A stretch of 49,060 bases of DNA from contig NZ_QZEZ01000010.1 in the NCBI RefSeq assembly GCF_003594885.1, positions 1-49,060 on the forward strand, given 5' to 3'. Below, in pieces: positions 15,046-25,987 of the stretch. This DNA comes from Vallicoccus soli (GTDB lineage Bacteria > Actinomycetota > Actinomycetes > Motilibacterales > Motilibacteraceae). The notes beneath the pieces were generated by a model. The model saw nothing but the letters and a program-made list of their open reading frames with translations. It did no database searches and was not told the origin of the DNA. Position 1 is the first letter of the stretch, and every line of letters begins with the position of its first letter. The position numbers and the translations under genes were made by a program.

Positions 15046-15941
15046 GCAGGCCGGGCACGACGGGGCGGCTCGCCGGCCGCGCAGCCCGCGCAGCCCGCGC
15101 AGCTGCCGCGGCGACGTCGGGTCGTCCCGGCCTCGGGGCCGCCGGGCGCGTGGCGGCGGCCCTGCTCGGCGCCGGGGCCGGCGCCGGGGCGTACGCCGGA
15201 CTGGTCCGGCTCGACCGCGCGGGGCGCTTCGCCCGCACCAACCACGCCGGGCACCCCGTGACGCTGCTCGAGGGCCCCGCCGTGGCCGCCGCGGCGCTGG
15301 CCTGCGCCGCGACCGTGCCCGGACCGCCGCGCCTGCGCGCCGCCGCCGCCCTGGCGACCGGCGCCGGCGCGGTGCTCGGCGCCTGGGACGACGTGGCCGG
15401 CTCCGCCGACGCCCGCGGGCTGCGGGGGCACCTCGGCGCGCTGCGCCGCGGCGAGGTGACGACCGGCGCGCTGAAGGTCGTCGGCCTCGGCGCGGCCGGC
15501 CTCACGGCGGGCGCGCTCGTGCGCCGCGACCCGCTCGACGCGCTGCTGGCCGGCGGGGTCGTCGCGGGCGCGGCCAACCTCGTCAACCTGCTCGACCTGC
15601 GCCCGGGACGCGCCGGCAAGGCGGTGCTGCTCCTGTGCGCCCCCGCGCTGGCCCGCCCCGGCGCCGCCGGGGACCTGCTCGCGGGTCCGGTCGGCGCGAC
15701 GGCCGCGCTGCTCGTGCCCGACCTGCGGGCCCGGTCCATGCTCGGCGACTGCGGGGCCAACGCCCTCGGCGCGCTCGTCGGGGTCGGCATCGCCGCCGCC
15801 ACCAGCCGCCCCGTCCTCGCCGCGCACCTCGCCGGCATCGCCGCGCTGACCGTGGCGAGCGAGCGGGTCAGCTTCACCGCGGTCATCGAGCGCACACCGG
15901 GCCTGCGCGAGCTCGACGGCCTCGGCCGCGCCGCGCGGTGA
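15042..15941 (+). CDS. MraY/WecA-like polyprenyl-phosphate sugar-phosphate transferase
   Basis: This 299-residue, highly hydrophobic protein shows degenerate signatures of the polyprenyl-phosphate N-acetylhexosamine-1-P transferase superfamily: LGAWDDVAGSADARGLRGH (the DD motif), NLVNLLDLRPGRAGK (the NxxN-x-x-D loop) and MLGDCGANALGALVG (the GDxG motif). Those are the catalytic and Mg-binding loops in MraY/WecA. The substrate is unknown. GTG 15042 overlaps the mctB stop, and a MurJ-like flippase follows, so a role in building a lipid-linked envelope precursor is plausible (inference). Confidence 0.75.
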   Translation: MSRPGTTGRLAGRAARAARAAAAATSGRPGLGAAGRVAAALLGAGAGAGAYAGLVRLDRAGRFARTNHAGHPVTLLEGPAVAAAALACAATVPGPPRLRAAAALATGAGAVLGAWDDVAGSADARGLRGHLGALRRGEVTTGALKVVGLGAAGLTAGALVRRDPLDALLAGGVVAGAANLVNLLDLRPGRAGKAVLLLCAPALARPGAAGDLLAGPVGATAALLVPDLRARSMLGDCGANALGALVGVGIAAATSRPVLAAHLAGIAALTVASERVSFTAVIERTPGLRELDGLGRAAR

Positions 15942-15960
15942 GCCCGGCCGGCCCGCGCCC

Positions 15961-17643
15961 GTGAGCGCCGCGCGCGCCGCCCGCGGGGTCGCCGCCGGCG
16001 CCGCCCTCATCGCCGCCGTCACCCTGCTGGCGCGGGTCACGGGGTTCGGCCGGTGGCTGGTGTTCAGCCGCACGGTCGGCGCCCCGGACGGGACGAGCTG
16101 CCTGGCCACGGCGTACCAGACGGCGAACATGCTGCCCAACATCGTCTTCGAGGTGGTCGCGGGCGGCGCGCTCGCGGTGAGCGTCGTCCCGCTCGTGGCC
16201 GGCGCCGCGGCCCGCGGCGACGAGGACGCCGCCCGCCGCGCGGCCTCGGCCCTGCTCACGTGGGCGCTGCTCGTCCTCGTGCCGCTGGCCGCGCTGGGGG
16301 CGCTGGCCGCCGGGCCGCTCATGCGCCTGCTCACCGGCGGCGACGGCGCCTGCGGCGCGGGGGACAGCGCCCGGGTGGCCGCGGGGTTCTTCGTGGTCTT
16401 CGCCCCGCAGGTCGCCCTGTACGGGGTCGCGGTGGTGGCCAGCGGGGTCCTCAACGCCCGGCGGCGCTTCCTCGCCCCGGCGCTGGCCCCGCTGCTGTCG
16501 AGCCTGGTGGTCGTCGGCGCCTACCTCGGGTTCCAGGCGACGTACGCCGGCAGCCGGGACGACCTCGACGCGGTGCCGGCCGGTGCGCTGCTCTGGCTCT
16601 CCCTCGGCACGACCGGCGGGGTGGCCGTGCTCGCGCTCACCAGCCTCGTCCCGGTGCTCGTGCGCGAGCGGCTGCGCCCCGCGCTGCGCTTCCCGCCCGG
16701 GGCGGCCCGCCGGGCCCGTACCCTCGCCGGGGCGGGGCTCGCCGGGCTCGTCGCCCAGCAGGTGGCCACGCTCGCGGTGCTCGTCGCCGCCCGCGACGAC
16801 CCCGGTGCGATCAACGTCTACACCTACGCGTGGGCGGTCTACCTGCTGCCGTACGCCGTGCTGGCCGTGCCCATCGCCACCGCCAGCTTCTCCGCCCTGT
16901 CCGAGCAGGCGGGGCGCGGCGACCGAGCCGCCTTCGCCGGCACGGCTGCTGCCACGACCCGCGCGGTGCTCCTCGTGTCGCTGCTGGGCAGCGCCGTGCT
17001 CGTCGCCGCGGCCGCCCCCACCGCGCGCGTCTTCGGCGTCGAGCCCGCCTGGACGATGGCATGGGCGCTCGTCGCCTTCGCACCCGGGCTGGCGGGGCAG
17101 GCGCTCGTCGCGCACCTGGGCCGGGCGCTGTCCGCCGCCGGCCGCGGCGGCGCCGCCGCGCGCGGCACGGTCGCCGGCTGGGGGGTCGCGGCCGCCGGGT
17201 CGATCCTCGGCGGCGCGCTCCTGCCCGGGGGCTGGACCGCCACCGGCGTCGGTGCGGCCACCTCCGCGGGCATGCTCCTCGCCGGTGCGCTGCTGCTGCG
17301 GTCGCTGCGCGCGGCCGGCGGGACCGCCGCCACGGCCGGCGCGGTGCGGGCCGGCGCGGCCGGGCTCGCGGGCGCCGTCCCGGGCGCCGCCGCCGGCGCC
17401 GGCGTCGCCGCCGGGCTCGGCGCGGCGCTGCCCGCGGCGGGGCCGGTCCTCAGCGCGGTCGAGGCGGCCGCCGCCGGCGGCGCCGCCGCGCTCGTCGCGG
17501 CCGGCGCCGTCCTGCTCCTCGACGGCGACGACCTGCGCCCCCTGCTCGCCCGGCTGCTGCGCCGCACGCGCACCCCCGCCCCCACCGCGGAGGCCGCTGC
17601 GACCCGCCCCGGCGCACCCACCGACCCCGGAGGTCCCGCGTGA
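15961..17643 (+). CDS. MurJ-like lipid II flippase family protein
   Basis: This 560-residue polytopic protein begins with an LLARVTGFGRWLVFSRTVG segment typical of MurJ/MviN of the MOP exporter superfamily. NMLPNIVFEVVAGGALAVSVVPLV follows, and about 13-14 hydrophobic stretches can be counted. The C-terminus (from about residue 440) is extremely Ala/Gly-rich with a short Pro/Thr tail. It probably flips an undecaprenyl-linked sugar precursor. Housekeeping murJ in actinobacteria is normally near oriC, so this is probably a paralogue dedicated to the neighbouring transferase and glycosyltransferase. It ends overlapping the next start. Confidence 0.85.
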   Translation: MSAARAARGVAAGAALIAAVTLLARVTGFGRWLVFSRTVGAPDGTSCLATAYQTANMLPNIVFEVVAGGALAVSVVPLVAGAAARGDEDAARRAASALLTWALLVLVPLAALGALAAGPLMRLLTGGDGACGAGDSARVAAGFFVVFAPQVALYGVAVVASGVLNARRRFLAPALAPLLSSLVVVGAYLGFQATYAGSRDDLDAVPAGALLWLSLGTTGGVAVLALTSLVPVLVRERLRPALRFPPGAARRARTLAGAGLAGLVAQQVATLAVLVAARDDPGAINVYTYAWAVYLLPYAVLAVPIATASFSALSEQAGRGDRAAFAGTAAATTRAVLLVSLLGSAVLVAAAAPTARVFGVEPAWTMAWALVAFAPGLAGQALVAHLGRALSAAGRGGAAARGTVAGWGVAAAGSILGGALLPGGWTATGVGAATSAGMLLAGALLLRSLRAAGGTAATAGAVRAGAAGLAGAVPGAAAGAGVAAGLGAALPAAGPVLSAVEAAAAGGAAALVAAGAVLLLDGDDLRPLLARLLRRTRTPAPTAEAAATRPGAPTDPGGPA

Positions 17644-18731
17644 AGACCACCCTCGTCCTCGGCACGAGCACCGGCGGCGTCGGGCAGCACGTGCGGTCCC
17701 TCGCCGCCGGGCTGGTGGCCGCCGGCGACGAGGTGCTCGTCGCCGGGCCCGCCGCCACGCAGGAGCAGTTCGGCTTCCGCGCGACCGGGGCGCGCTTCGC
17801 CCCGGTCGAGGTGTCCAGCGCGCCGCGCCCGGTCGCCGACCTGCGCAGCGTCCGCCGGCTGCGGGCGGTGCTCGCCGCCGAGCGGCCCGACGTCGTGCAC
17901 GCGCACGGGCTGCGCGCCGGGGCCCTCGCGGTCCTCGCCGGGGCCCGCCCGCTGGTCGTGACCTGGCACAACGCGGTGCTCGGCAGCGGCCCGCAGCGGC
18001 TCGTGCTCGCCGGGCTCGAGCGGCTCGTCGCCCGCGGCGCCGACCTCACGCTCGGCGCGTCCTCCGACCTGGTCGAGCGGGCCCGTGCGCTCGGCGCGCG
18101 CGACGCGCGCCTGGCCCCCGTCGCCGCGCCGCCGCTGCCCGCCCCCCGCCGGGACGCGGCCGCGGTGCGCGCGGGGCTCGGCCTCGGCGACCGCCCGCTC
18201 GTGCTCGCCGTCGGGCGGGTGGCGCCGCAGAAGGCGTACGACGTGCTCCTCGCCGCCGCCGCGACCTGGGCGGCCCGCGACCCGACGCCGCTCGTCGCGG
18301 TCGCGGGGGAGGGGCCGGACCGCGGGGCGTGGCAGGCCCGGGCCGACGCCGCCGGGGCGCCGGTACGCTTCCTCGGGCACCGCGACGACGTGGCCGACCT
18401 CCTCGCGGCCGCCGACGTCGCCGTGCTCACCAGCGCCTGGGAGGCCCGGGCCCTCGTCGCCCAGGAGGCGCTGCGGGCGGGGACGCCGCTCGTCGCCACG
18501 GCGGTCGGCGGCGTGCCGGACCTCGTCGGCGACGCCGCCGTCCTCGTGCCGTGGGGCCCGCGGGACGAGGTGGCGCGGGGGGTCGCCGCGGGGGTCGTAC
18601 GGCTCCTCGACGACCCCGCCGAGCGGGAGCGCCTGGCGGCGGCCGGGCGGGAGCGGGCGGCCGGCTGGCCGGACGGCGCGGCCGTGCTCCGGCAGCTGCG
18701 GGGGGCGTACCGCGGGCTCGCCGGCGGCTGA
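17640..18731 (+). CDS. GT4 family glycosyltransferase
   Basis: This 363-residue GT-B fold enzyme has the GT4 pattern: STGGVGQHVRSLAAGL at the N-terminal nucleotide-sugar side, PDVVHAHGLRAG, then LAVGRVAPQKAYDVLLAAA, then FLGHRDDVADLLAAADVAVL. The retaining E-x7-E-type motif region is TSAWEARALVAQEALRAGTPLVATAVGG. It should transfer a sugar from a nucleotide donor on the cytoplasmic face. Its start overlaps the MurJ-like stop, making a tight transferase-flippase-GT unit. Donor and acceptor are not deducible. Confidence 0.85.
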   Translation: MKTTLVLGTSTGGVGQHVRSLAAGLVAAGDEVLVAGPAATQEQFGFRATGARFAPVEVSSAPRPVADLRSVRRLRAVLAAERPDVVHAHGLRAGALAVLAGARPLVVTWHNAVLGSGPQRLVLAGLERLVARGADLTLGASSDLVERARALGARDARLAPVAAPPLPAPRRDAAAVRAGLGLGDRPLVLAVGRVAPQKAYDVLLAAAATWAARDPTPLVAVAGEGPDRGAWQARADAAGAPVRFLGHRDDVADLLAAADVAVLTSAWEARALVAQEALRAGTPLVATAVGGVPDLVGDAAVLVPWGPRDEVARGVAAGVVRLLDDPAERERLAAAGRERAAGWPDGAAVLRQLRGAYRGLAGG

Positions 18732-18778
18732 CGCGCGGCGCGCGGGGCCGCCGCGGCGGGCGGGGCCCCGGCGGCTGT

Positions 18779-18784
18779 TAGCCT
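18779..18784 (+). promoter_or_regulatory. -10 element upstream of pyrG
   Basis: TAGCCT lies 75 bp before the TTG start of pyrG. Initiation around 18791 would give a leader of about 70 nt that contains the hairpin at 18798-18818. Confidence 0.45.
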
Positions 18785-18797
18785 CGAAGCCCGTGGA

Positions 18798-18818
18798 CCG
18801 GGGGTGGCGGACCCCCGG
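18798..18818 (+). promoter_or_regulatory. hairpin in the pyrG leader
   Basis: A perfect 7-bp stem CCGGGGG / CCCCCGG with a 7-nt loop sits at the start of the predicted pyrG 5' UTR. There is no U-tract. CTP-responsive leaders are known for pyrG in Bacillus by a different mechanism, so a regulatory role here is inference. Confidence 0.4.
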
Positions 18819-18859
18819 CACAGCGGCCGCACCCCGGCCCGACGACCACGGGAGCACCC

Positions 18860-20547
<1,688 letters not shown>

Positions 20548-20548
<1 letters not shown>

Positions 20549-21192
20549 TGGCGGCCCCCTGGGACGGCCCCGTCGCCGACGAGGTCGCGGACCGGCGGGT
20601 CCGCTCCAGCGAGGTCGTGTTCCACGGCAAGGTCTGGGACGTGCGCCGCGACGAGGTCGACCTCGGCGACGGGCAGACCGTGGTCCGCGACGTGCTCCAG
20701 CACCCCGGCGCCGTCGGCGTCCTCGCGCTCGACGACGACGAGCGGGTGCTGCTCGTGCGCCAGTACCGCCACCCGACGGGGCGGATGCTCTGGGAGGCGC
20801 CGGCCGGGCTGCTCGACGTCGAGGGGGAGCGGCCGCTCGCGGCCGCGCAGCGCGAGCTCGTCGAGGAGGCCGGGTACCGCGCGCAGCGCTGGCACGTCCT
20901 CGTCGACTACTACAACTCCCCGGGCGGCACGACCGAGGCGTTCCGCTGCTACCTCGCGCGGGGGCTCGAGGCCGTCGCCGAGGACGAGCGGCACGAGGGC
21001 GAGGGCGAGGAGCGCGACATGCCGGCCGCCTGGGTGCCGCTCGACGAGGCGGTCGACCTGGTGCTCGCGGGGGCCCTGCACAACCCGACGACCGTGAGCG
21101 GCGTCCTGGCCGCGGCCGCCGCCCGCAGCCGCGGGTGGAGCGGTCTGCGCCCGGCCGACGCGCCCTGGCCCGAGCGGTTCCCGGAGGGCTGA
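20548..21192 (+). CDS. Nudix hydrolase (ADP-ribose pyrophosphatase-like)
   Basis: This 214-residue protein has a Nudix box at about 87-110 (GLLD, then E94, then RELVEEAGY) and the preceding [17 protein letters not shown] typical of ADP-ribose pyrophosphatases (counterpart of Rv1700). It likely hydrolyses ADP-ribose to AMP and ribose 5-phosphate with Mg2+. The Nudix spacing has one extra residue between the first Gly and Glu, as in other actinobacterial ADPRases. The ATG overlaps the pyrG stop by one base (TGATG). Confidence 0.9.
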
Positions 21193-21274
21193 GCCGCCGA
21201 CGGGGTCGCAAGGTGCAAAGCCCCGCCCCCCATCGTCTGACAGCCTGCCACGTGCGCCGCGTCACCTCCGCGCC

Positions 21275-21280
21275 TACCGT
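21275..21280 (+). promoter_or_regulatory. -10 element of ald (leaderless)
   Basis: TACCGT lies 7 nt before the ATG of ald with no Shine-Dalgarno between. The 80 bp upstream contain GCAAGGTGCAAAG, a possible direct repeat for a regulator, but no operator can be assigned. Confidence 0.55.
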
Positions 21281-21287
21281 CGAGCGC

Positions 21288-22403
21288 ATGAGGATCGGCA
21301 TCCCCCGCGAGGTCAAGAACCGCGAGTACCGCGTGGCCATCACGCCCGCCGGCGTCAACGAGCTCGTGCGCCACGGCCACGAGGTGTTCGTCGAGCGCGA
21401 GGCGGGGGTCGGCTCGTCGATCCCCGACGCGGACTACGCCGCCGCGGGCGCCACCGTGCTCGACAGCCCCGACGACGTGTGGGCCGAGGGCGACCTCGTG
21501 CTCAAGGTCAAGGAGCCGGTGGCGGAGGAGTACGGGCGCATGCGCTCGGGCCAGACCCTCTTCACGTACCTGCACCTGGCGGCCTCGCGCGACTGCACCG
21601 AGGCGCTGCTCAAGGCCGGGGTGACCGGGATCGCGTACGAGACCGTGGAGCTGCCCGACCGCACCCTGCCGCTGCTGGCCCCGATGTCCGAGGTCGCCGG
21701 GCGCCTCGCCCCGCAGGTCGGCGCGCACACCCTGCTGCGCGCCAGCGGCGGGCGCGGCATCCTCCTCGGCGGCGTCCCCGGCGTCTACGCCGCCAAGACG
21801 GTCGTCATCGGCGCGGGCGTGTCGGGCATGAGCGCGGCCGCGATCGCCCTCGGCATGCAGGCCGAGGTGCTCCTGCTCGACAAGGACATCGCCCGGCTGC
21901 GCCAGGCGGACGCGATCTACCAGGGGCACCTGCAGACGATCGCGTCGAACCAGTACGAGATCGAGCGGGCCGTCCTCGACGCCGACCTCGTCATCGGCGC
22001 GGTGCTCGTGCCGGGGGCGAAGGCGCCGACGCTGGTGTCGAACGAGCTCGTGTCGCGGATGAAGCCCGGCTCCGTGCTCGTCGACATCTCCATCGACCAG
22101 GGCGGCTGCTTCGAGGACTCGCGCCCCACGACGCACGACGACCCGACGTACCCGGTGCACGGCTCGCTCTTCTACTGCGTCGCCAACATGCCCGGCGCGG
22201 TGCCGCACACCTCGACGTACGCGCTGACCAACGTCACCCTGCCCTACGCCGTCGAGCTCGCCGACCGGGGCTGGCGCGACGCGGTCCGCCGCGACCCGGC
22301 GCTGGCCAAGGGCGTCAACACCGTGGACGGCCAGGTCGCCTACGGCCCGGTCGCCGAGGCGCACGGCCTCGACGGGGTGGCCCTGGCCGACGTCCTCGGC
22401 TGA
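21288..22403 (+). CDS. ald: alanine dehydrogenase
   Basis: This 371-residue NAD-dependent enzyme interconverts L-alanine and pyruvate plus ammonia. It is collinear with the M. tuberculosis enzyme: R15, K75 and H96 are at the same positions as the active-site residues. The Rossmann GAGVSGMSA is near 176, and the VDISIDQGG active-site Asp is near 270. Ald serves alanine catabolism and redox balance. It has its own leaderless-type promoter. Confidence 0.96.
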   Translation: MRIGIPREVKNREYRVAITPAGVNELVRHGHEVFVEREAGVGSSIPDADYAAAGATVLDSPDDVWAEGDLVLKVKEPVAEEYGRMRSGQTLFTYLHLAASRDCTEALLKAGVTGIAYETVELPDRTLPLLAPMSEVAGRLAPQVGAHTLLRASGGRGILLGGVPGVYAAKTVVIGAGVSGMSAAAIALGMQAEVLLLDKDIARLRQADAIYQGHLQTIASNQYEIERAVLDADLVIGAVLVPGAKAPTLVSNELVSRMKPGSVLVDISIDQGGCFEDSRPTTHDDPTYPVHGSLFYCVANMPGAVPHTSTYALTNVTLPYAVELADRGWRDAVRRDPALAKGVNTVDGQVAYGPVAEAHGLDGVALADVLG

Positions 22404-22437
22404 CGCGGGCGGGGGCGGGGGGCGGCGGCGGCGGCGC

Positions 22438-22443
22438 TAGCCT
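22438..22443 (+). promoter_or_regulatory. -10 element of xerD (leaderless)
   Basis: TAGCCT lies 7 nt before the ATG of xerD. The intervening CGCGGGCG-type sequence has no ribosome binding site. Confidence 0.55.
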
Positions 22444-22450
22444 GCGGGCG

Positions 22451-23392
22451 ATGAGCGCCGACGTGCCCCCGCCGCTGCAGCGGGCCGTCGACGCCTACCT
22501 CGACCACCTCGCGGTCGAGCGAGGGCTCGCGCCGAACACCCTCGCCTCCTACCGCCGCGACCTGCGGCGCTACCTGGAGCACCTCGCCCGTACGGGCCGC
22601 GGCGCCCTCGACGAGGTGGGGGAGGCCGACGTGGCGGCGTTCCTCGCCGCGCTGCGCGCCGGCGACGACGAGCACCCGCCGCTGGCCGCGGGGTCGGCCG
22701 CGCGGGCCGTCGTCGCCGTGCGCGGGCTGCACCGCTTCGCGCTGCGCGAGGGGCAGACGCAGGTCGACCCCTCGCGCGACGTGCGGCCGCCGCCGCTGCC
22801 GCGCCGGCTGCCCAAGGCGATCCCGGTCGAGCAGGTCGGCGCGCTCATCGCGGCGGCGGGCGCGGACGGCACGCCGCTCGCGCTGCGCGACCGCGCGCTG
22901 CTCGAGCTGCTCTACGGCTCCGGGGCGCGCATCTCCGAGGCGGTCGGGCTCGACGTGGACGACGCGCACGCCGCGCCGGACGCCCTGCGCCTGTCGGGCA
23001 AGGGCGGCAAGGAGCGGGTGGTGCCGCTGGGCTCGTACGCCCAGGAGGCCCTCGACGCGTACCTCGTGCGGGGGCGCCCCGCCCTGGCCGCCGGCGGCAC
23101 CGGGGGGCCCGCGCTCTTCCTCAACGCCCGCGGCGGGCGGCTCTCGCGCCAGAGCGCCTGGGCGGTGCTGCGCCGCGCCACCGAGCGCGCCGGGGTCGCC
23201 GTGGAGGTCTCCCCGCACACCCTGCGCCACTCCTTCGCCACCCACCTGCTCGACGGCGGCGCGGACGTGCGCGTCGTGCAGGAGCTGCTCGGGCACGCCT
23301 CGGTGACGACGACGCAGGTGTACACGCTCGTCACCGTCGACCGGCTGCGCGAGGTGTACGCCGCCGCGCACCCGCGGGCGCTGCGGGCCTGA
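22451..23392 (+). CDS. xerD: tyrosine recombinase XerD
   Basis: This 313-residue recombinase has a SAM-like core-binding domain (about 10-110) and a catalytic domain with R160 (GARISE), the GKGGKER lysine, H256-x-x-R259 (HTLRHSF), H282 (GHAS) and nucleophile Y291 (QVYTLV). XerD, with XerC and FtsK, resolves chromosome dimers at dif. The position right before parA/scpAB is the conserved actinobacterial one (Rv1701), so this is the housekeeping enzyme and not an integrase of a mobile element. Confidence 0.95.
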   Translation: MSADVPPPLQRAVDAYLDHLAVERGLAPNTLASYRRDLRRYLEHLARTGRGALDEVGEADVAAFLAALRAGDDEHPPLAAGSAARAVVAVRGLHRFALREGQTQVDPSRDVRPPPLPRRLPKAIPVEQVGALIAAAGADGTPLALRDRALLELLYGSGARISEAVGLDVDDAHAAPDALRLSGKGGKERVVPLGSYAQEALDAYLVRGRPALAAGGTGGPALFLNARGGRLSRQSAWAVLRRATERAGVAVEVSPHTLRHSFATHLLDGGADVRVVQELLGHASVTTTQVYTLVTVDRLREVYAAAHPRALRA

Positions 23393-23424
23393 GCGGGCCG
23401 CCGCGCACCGCCCCGGCGGCTCGT

Positions 23425-23454
23425 TTGCCGGGGCTCCGAGCGAGCGCATAGGGT
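23425..23454 (+). promoter_or_regulatory. promoter of parA-scpA-scpB-rluB
   Basis: TTGCCG (23425-23430), an 18-bp spacer and TAGGGT (23449-23454) form one of the few two-box promoters here. Initiation would fall at or next to the GTG at 23463, giving a leaderless mRNA for the downstream operon. Confidence 0.6.
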
Positions 23455-23462
23455 CGCCGGTC

Positions 23463-24395
23463 GTGAGCACACCCTCCCAGCCCGAGGGCGACCTGCTCTT
23501 CCCGGAGCCGGCGCCGACCCCGCCGGCCCCCGTGCCCGCGCCCGCCCCGGCCGAGCCCGAGGGCCCGGTGCTGGGCCCCACCGGGCGGCCGCTGCCGACC
23601 TTCGGCCCGCCGCCGCCGCTCGAGCGGCACGGCCCGGCGCGGATCGTCGCGATGGTCAACCAGAAGGGCGGGGTCGGCAAGACGACGACCACGATCAACC
23701 TCGGCGCGGCCCTCGCCGAGCTCGGGCGCCGCGTGCTGCTCGTCGACTTCGACCCGCAGGGCGCGCTGTCGGTGGGGCTCGGCATCAACCCGCTCGAGCT
23801 CGACCTCACCGTCTACAACGCGATCATGCAGAGCGACTGCGCCGTCGAGGACGTGGTGCTCAAGACCGACGTGGACGGCCTCGACCTCGTGCCGGCGAAC
23901 ATCGACCTGTCCGCCGCCGAGGTGCAGCTCGTCGGCGAGGTCGCCCGCGAGCAGGTCCTCGCGCGCAGCCTGGCGCCGGTCACGCCCGACTACGACGTCG
24001 TGCTCATCGACTGCCAGCCCTCGCTGGGCCTGCTCACCGTCAACGCGCTCACCGCCGCGCACGGGGTCATCGTGCCGCTGGAGTGCGAGTTCTTCGCCCT
24101 GCGCGGCGTGGCCCTGCTCGTCGACACGATCCGCAAGGTGCAGGACCGCCTCAACCCGGACCTCGAGGTCGACGGCATCCTCGCCACGATGTACGACGGG
24201 CGCACCCTGCACTCGCGCGAGGTCCTCGCCCGCGTCGTCGAGGCGTTCGGCGACCAGGTGTTCCACACGGTCATCAGCCGCACCGTGCGCTTCCCGGAGA
24301 CGACCGTGGCCGGCGAGCCCATCACCACGTACGCCTCCAGCTCGGCCGGCGCGGCGGCGTACCGCCAGCTGGCGCTCGAGGTCCTGTCCCGGTGA
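23463..24395 (+). CDS. parA: ParA family chromosome-partitioning ATPase
   Basis: This 310-residue deviant Walker A ATPase has the P-loop KGGVGKTTTT at 68-77, VDFDPQG (A' box) and LIDCQPSLGLLTVNAL (Walker B / switch). The first ~55 residues are a Pro/Ala-rich extension. It is the scpAB-linked ParA (Rv1708 type), distinct from the oriC parA that pairs with parB; no parB is present. It probably positions cargo or works with the condensin subunits encoded next. The start is GTG 23463. Confidence 0.93.
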   Translation: MSTPSQPEGDLLFPEPAPTPPAPVPAPAPAEPEGPVLGPTGRPLPTFGPPPPLERHGPARIVAMVNQKGGVGKTTTTINLGAALAELGRRVLLVDFDPQGALSVGLGINPLELDLTVYNAIMQSDCAVEDVVLKTDVDGLDLVPANIDLSAAEVQLVGEVAREQVLARSLAPVTPDYDVVLIDCQPSLGLLTVNALTAAHGVIVPLECEFFALRGVALLVDTIRKVQDRLNPDLEVDGILATMYDGRTLHSREVLARVVEAFGDQVFHTVISRTVRFPETTVAGEPITTYASSSAGAAAYRQLALEVLSR

Positions 24396-24414
24396 CCCCC
24401 CGCGCGGGGGCGCG

Positions 24415-25233
24415 GTGAGCGAGGCGGCCCCCCGGGCGTTCCACGTGCGCCTCGACGTCTTCGAGGGCCCCTTCGACCTGCTGCTCGGGCTCATCGCCAA
24501 GCACCAGCTCGACGTCACCGAGGTGGCGCTGTCCAAGGTCACCGACGACTTCATCGCCCACCTGCGCGCGCTGCGCGACGCGGACGGGGGCTGGGACCTC
24601 GGGCTCGCCTCGGAGTTCCTCGTCGTCGCGGCCACCCTGCTCGACCTCAAGGCGGCGCGGCTGCTCCCCAGCGCGGAGGTGGAGGACGAGGAGGACCTCG
24701 CGCTGCTCGAGGCGCGGGACCTGCTCTTCGCCCGGCTCCTGCAGTACCGCGCCTTCAAGGAGGTCGCCGCGCTGCTCGCCGAGCGCCTCGCCGCGGAGGC
24801 GCGCCGCTACCCGCGCTCGGTCGGCCTCGAGCCGCGCTTCGCCGGGCTCCTGCCCGAGGTCGTCATGGGCCTGGGGCCGCAGGAGCTCGCGGCGCTGGCC
24901 GCGCGGGCGCTCGCGCCCCGCCCGGCGCCGGAGGTCGGCGTCGCGCACGTGCACGCCCCGCGCGTCAGCGTCCAGGAGCAGGCGGGCATCCTCGTCGGGC
25001 GCCTGCGCGCCGCCGGCAGCGCGTCCTTCCGCGAGCTCACGCAGGACTGCGAGGGCACGGTCGTGGTCGTGGCGCGCTTCCTCGCGCTGCTCGAGCTGTT
25101 CCGCGAGGGCGCGGTCGCCTTCGTGCAGGACGACCCGCTCGGCCGGCTCGAGGTGCGCTGGACCGGCGGCGAGGCGGACGTGGCGGTCCACGACGAGTTC
25201 GACGAGGAGCAGGGGGAGGGCGCGGGTGGCTGA
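24415..25233 (+). CDS. scpA: segregation and condensation protein A
   Basis: This 272-residue kleisin has the diagnostic N-terminus FHVRLDVFEGPFDLLLGLIAKHQLDVTEVALSKVTDDFI. An acidic linker (AEVEDEEDLALLEARD) and a C-terminal winged-helix segment follow. ScpA bridges SMC heads with ScpB. The GTG start is 19 bp after parA, and the end overlaps scpB by 8 bases. Confidence 0.94.
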   Translation: MSEAAPRAFHVRLDVFEGPFDLLLGLIAKHQLDVTEVALSKVTDDFIAHLRALRDADGGWDLGLASEFLVVAATLLDLKAARLLPSAEVEDEEDLALLEARDLLFARLLQYRAFKEVAALLAERLAAEARRYPRSVGLEPRFAGLLPEVVMGLGPQELAALAARALAPRPAPEVGVAHVHAPRVSVQEQAGILVGRLRAAGSASFRELTQDCEGTVVVVARFLALLELFREGAVAFVQDDPLGRLEVRWTGGEADVAVHDEFDEEQGEGAGG

Positions 25234-25987
25234 GCCCGAGCGGGGCGCGGTGCAGGCCCCCGACGACGCGGCGGTGCGGGGCGCGCCCGGGCCGGCGGAG
25301 GAGCCGGCCCCGCCGCCCGAGCCGCCCCCGCCGCCGCTGCGCCCGTCGCTCGAGGCGGTGCTCATGGTCGTCGACGAGCCCGTCGAGGAGGCCGTCCTCG
25401 CCGAGGTGGTGCGCCACCCGCTCGACGACGTGCGCGCCGCGCTGCGCGCCCTCGCCGGGGAGTACGACGCGCAGGGCCGCGGCTTCGAGCTGCGGCGGGT
25501 GGCGGGCGGCTGGCGGTTCTACACCCGCCCCGAGCACGCGGAGGTCGTCGAGCGGTTCGTCCTCGACGGGCAGCAGGCCCGCCTGACCCAGGCCGCCCTC
25601 GAGACCCTCGCCGTCGTCGCGTACCGCCAGCCGGTGTCGCGCGCCCGCGTGTCGGCGGTGCGCGGGGTCAACGTCGACGGCGTGATGCGCACCCTCGTCA
25701 CCCGCGGGCTCGTCGCCGAGGCCGGGCCCGACGCGGCGACGGGGGCGCAGCTCTACCGCACGACGCCGTACTTCCTCGAGCGCCTCGGCCTCGCCGCGCT
25801 CGACGACCTGCCCCCGCTGGCGCCCTTCCTCCCGCCGGACCACGCGCTGGAGGAGATCATGGAGGAGGCGGTGCCCCGCGCACCGCGTACCGTCGAGGCG
25901 GCGCCCGGGCCCGCCCCGGCGCCGGACGACCCCGCCCGGCCCGACCCGCCCGACCGACCCGACCCAGCCCCGCAGGAGCAGCCGTGA
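25226..25987 (+). CDS. scpB: segregation and condensation protein B
   Basis: This 253-residue ScpB has an N-terminal Pro-rich extension. Two winged-helix domains follow, from RPSLEAVLMVVDEPVEEAVLAEVV through QAALETLAVVAYRQPVSRARVSAVRGVNVDGVMRTLVTRGLV, the family's best-conserved stretch. A Pro/Ala-rich tail ends it. ScpB dimers regulate the SMC-ScpA complex; smc itself is outside the window. It overlaps scpA upstream and rluB downstream (GTGA). Confidence 0.94.
   Translation: MAEPERGAVQAPDDAAVRGAPGPAEEPAPPPEPPPPPLRPSLEAVLMVVDEPVEEAVLAEVVRHPLDDVRAALRALAGEYDAQGRGFELRRVAGGWRFYTRPEHAEVVERFVLDGQQARLTQAALETLAVVAYRQPVSRARVSAVRGVNVDGVMRTLVTRGLVAEAGPDAATGAQLYRTTPYFLERLGLAALDDLPPLAPFLPPDHALEEIMEEAVPRAPRTVEAAPGPAPAPDDPARPDPPDRPDPAPQEQP

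Noticed and set aside
22451-23392. Tyrosine recombinase as a mobile-element integrase
   Set aside because: Syntenic housekeeping XerD with no att repeats, phage genes or composition shift.
23463-24395. parA as a replication-origin partition locus
   Set aside because: No parB or parS-like clusters. The neighbours are scpA/scpB as in the Rv1708 locus, so it is not evidence of oriC.
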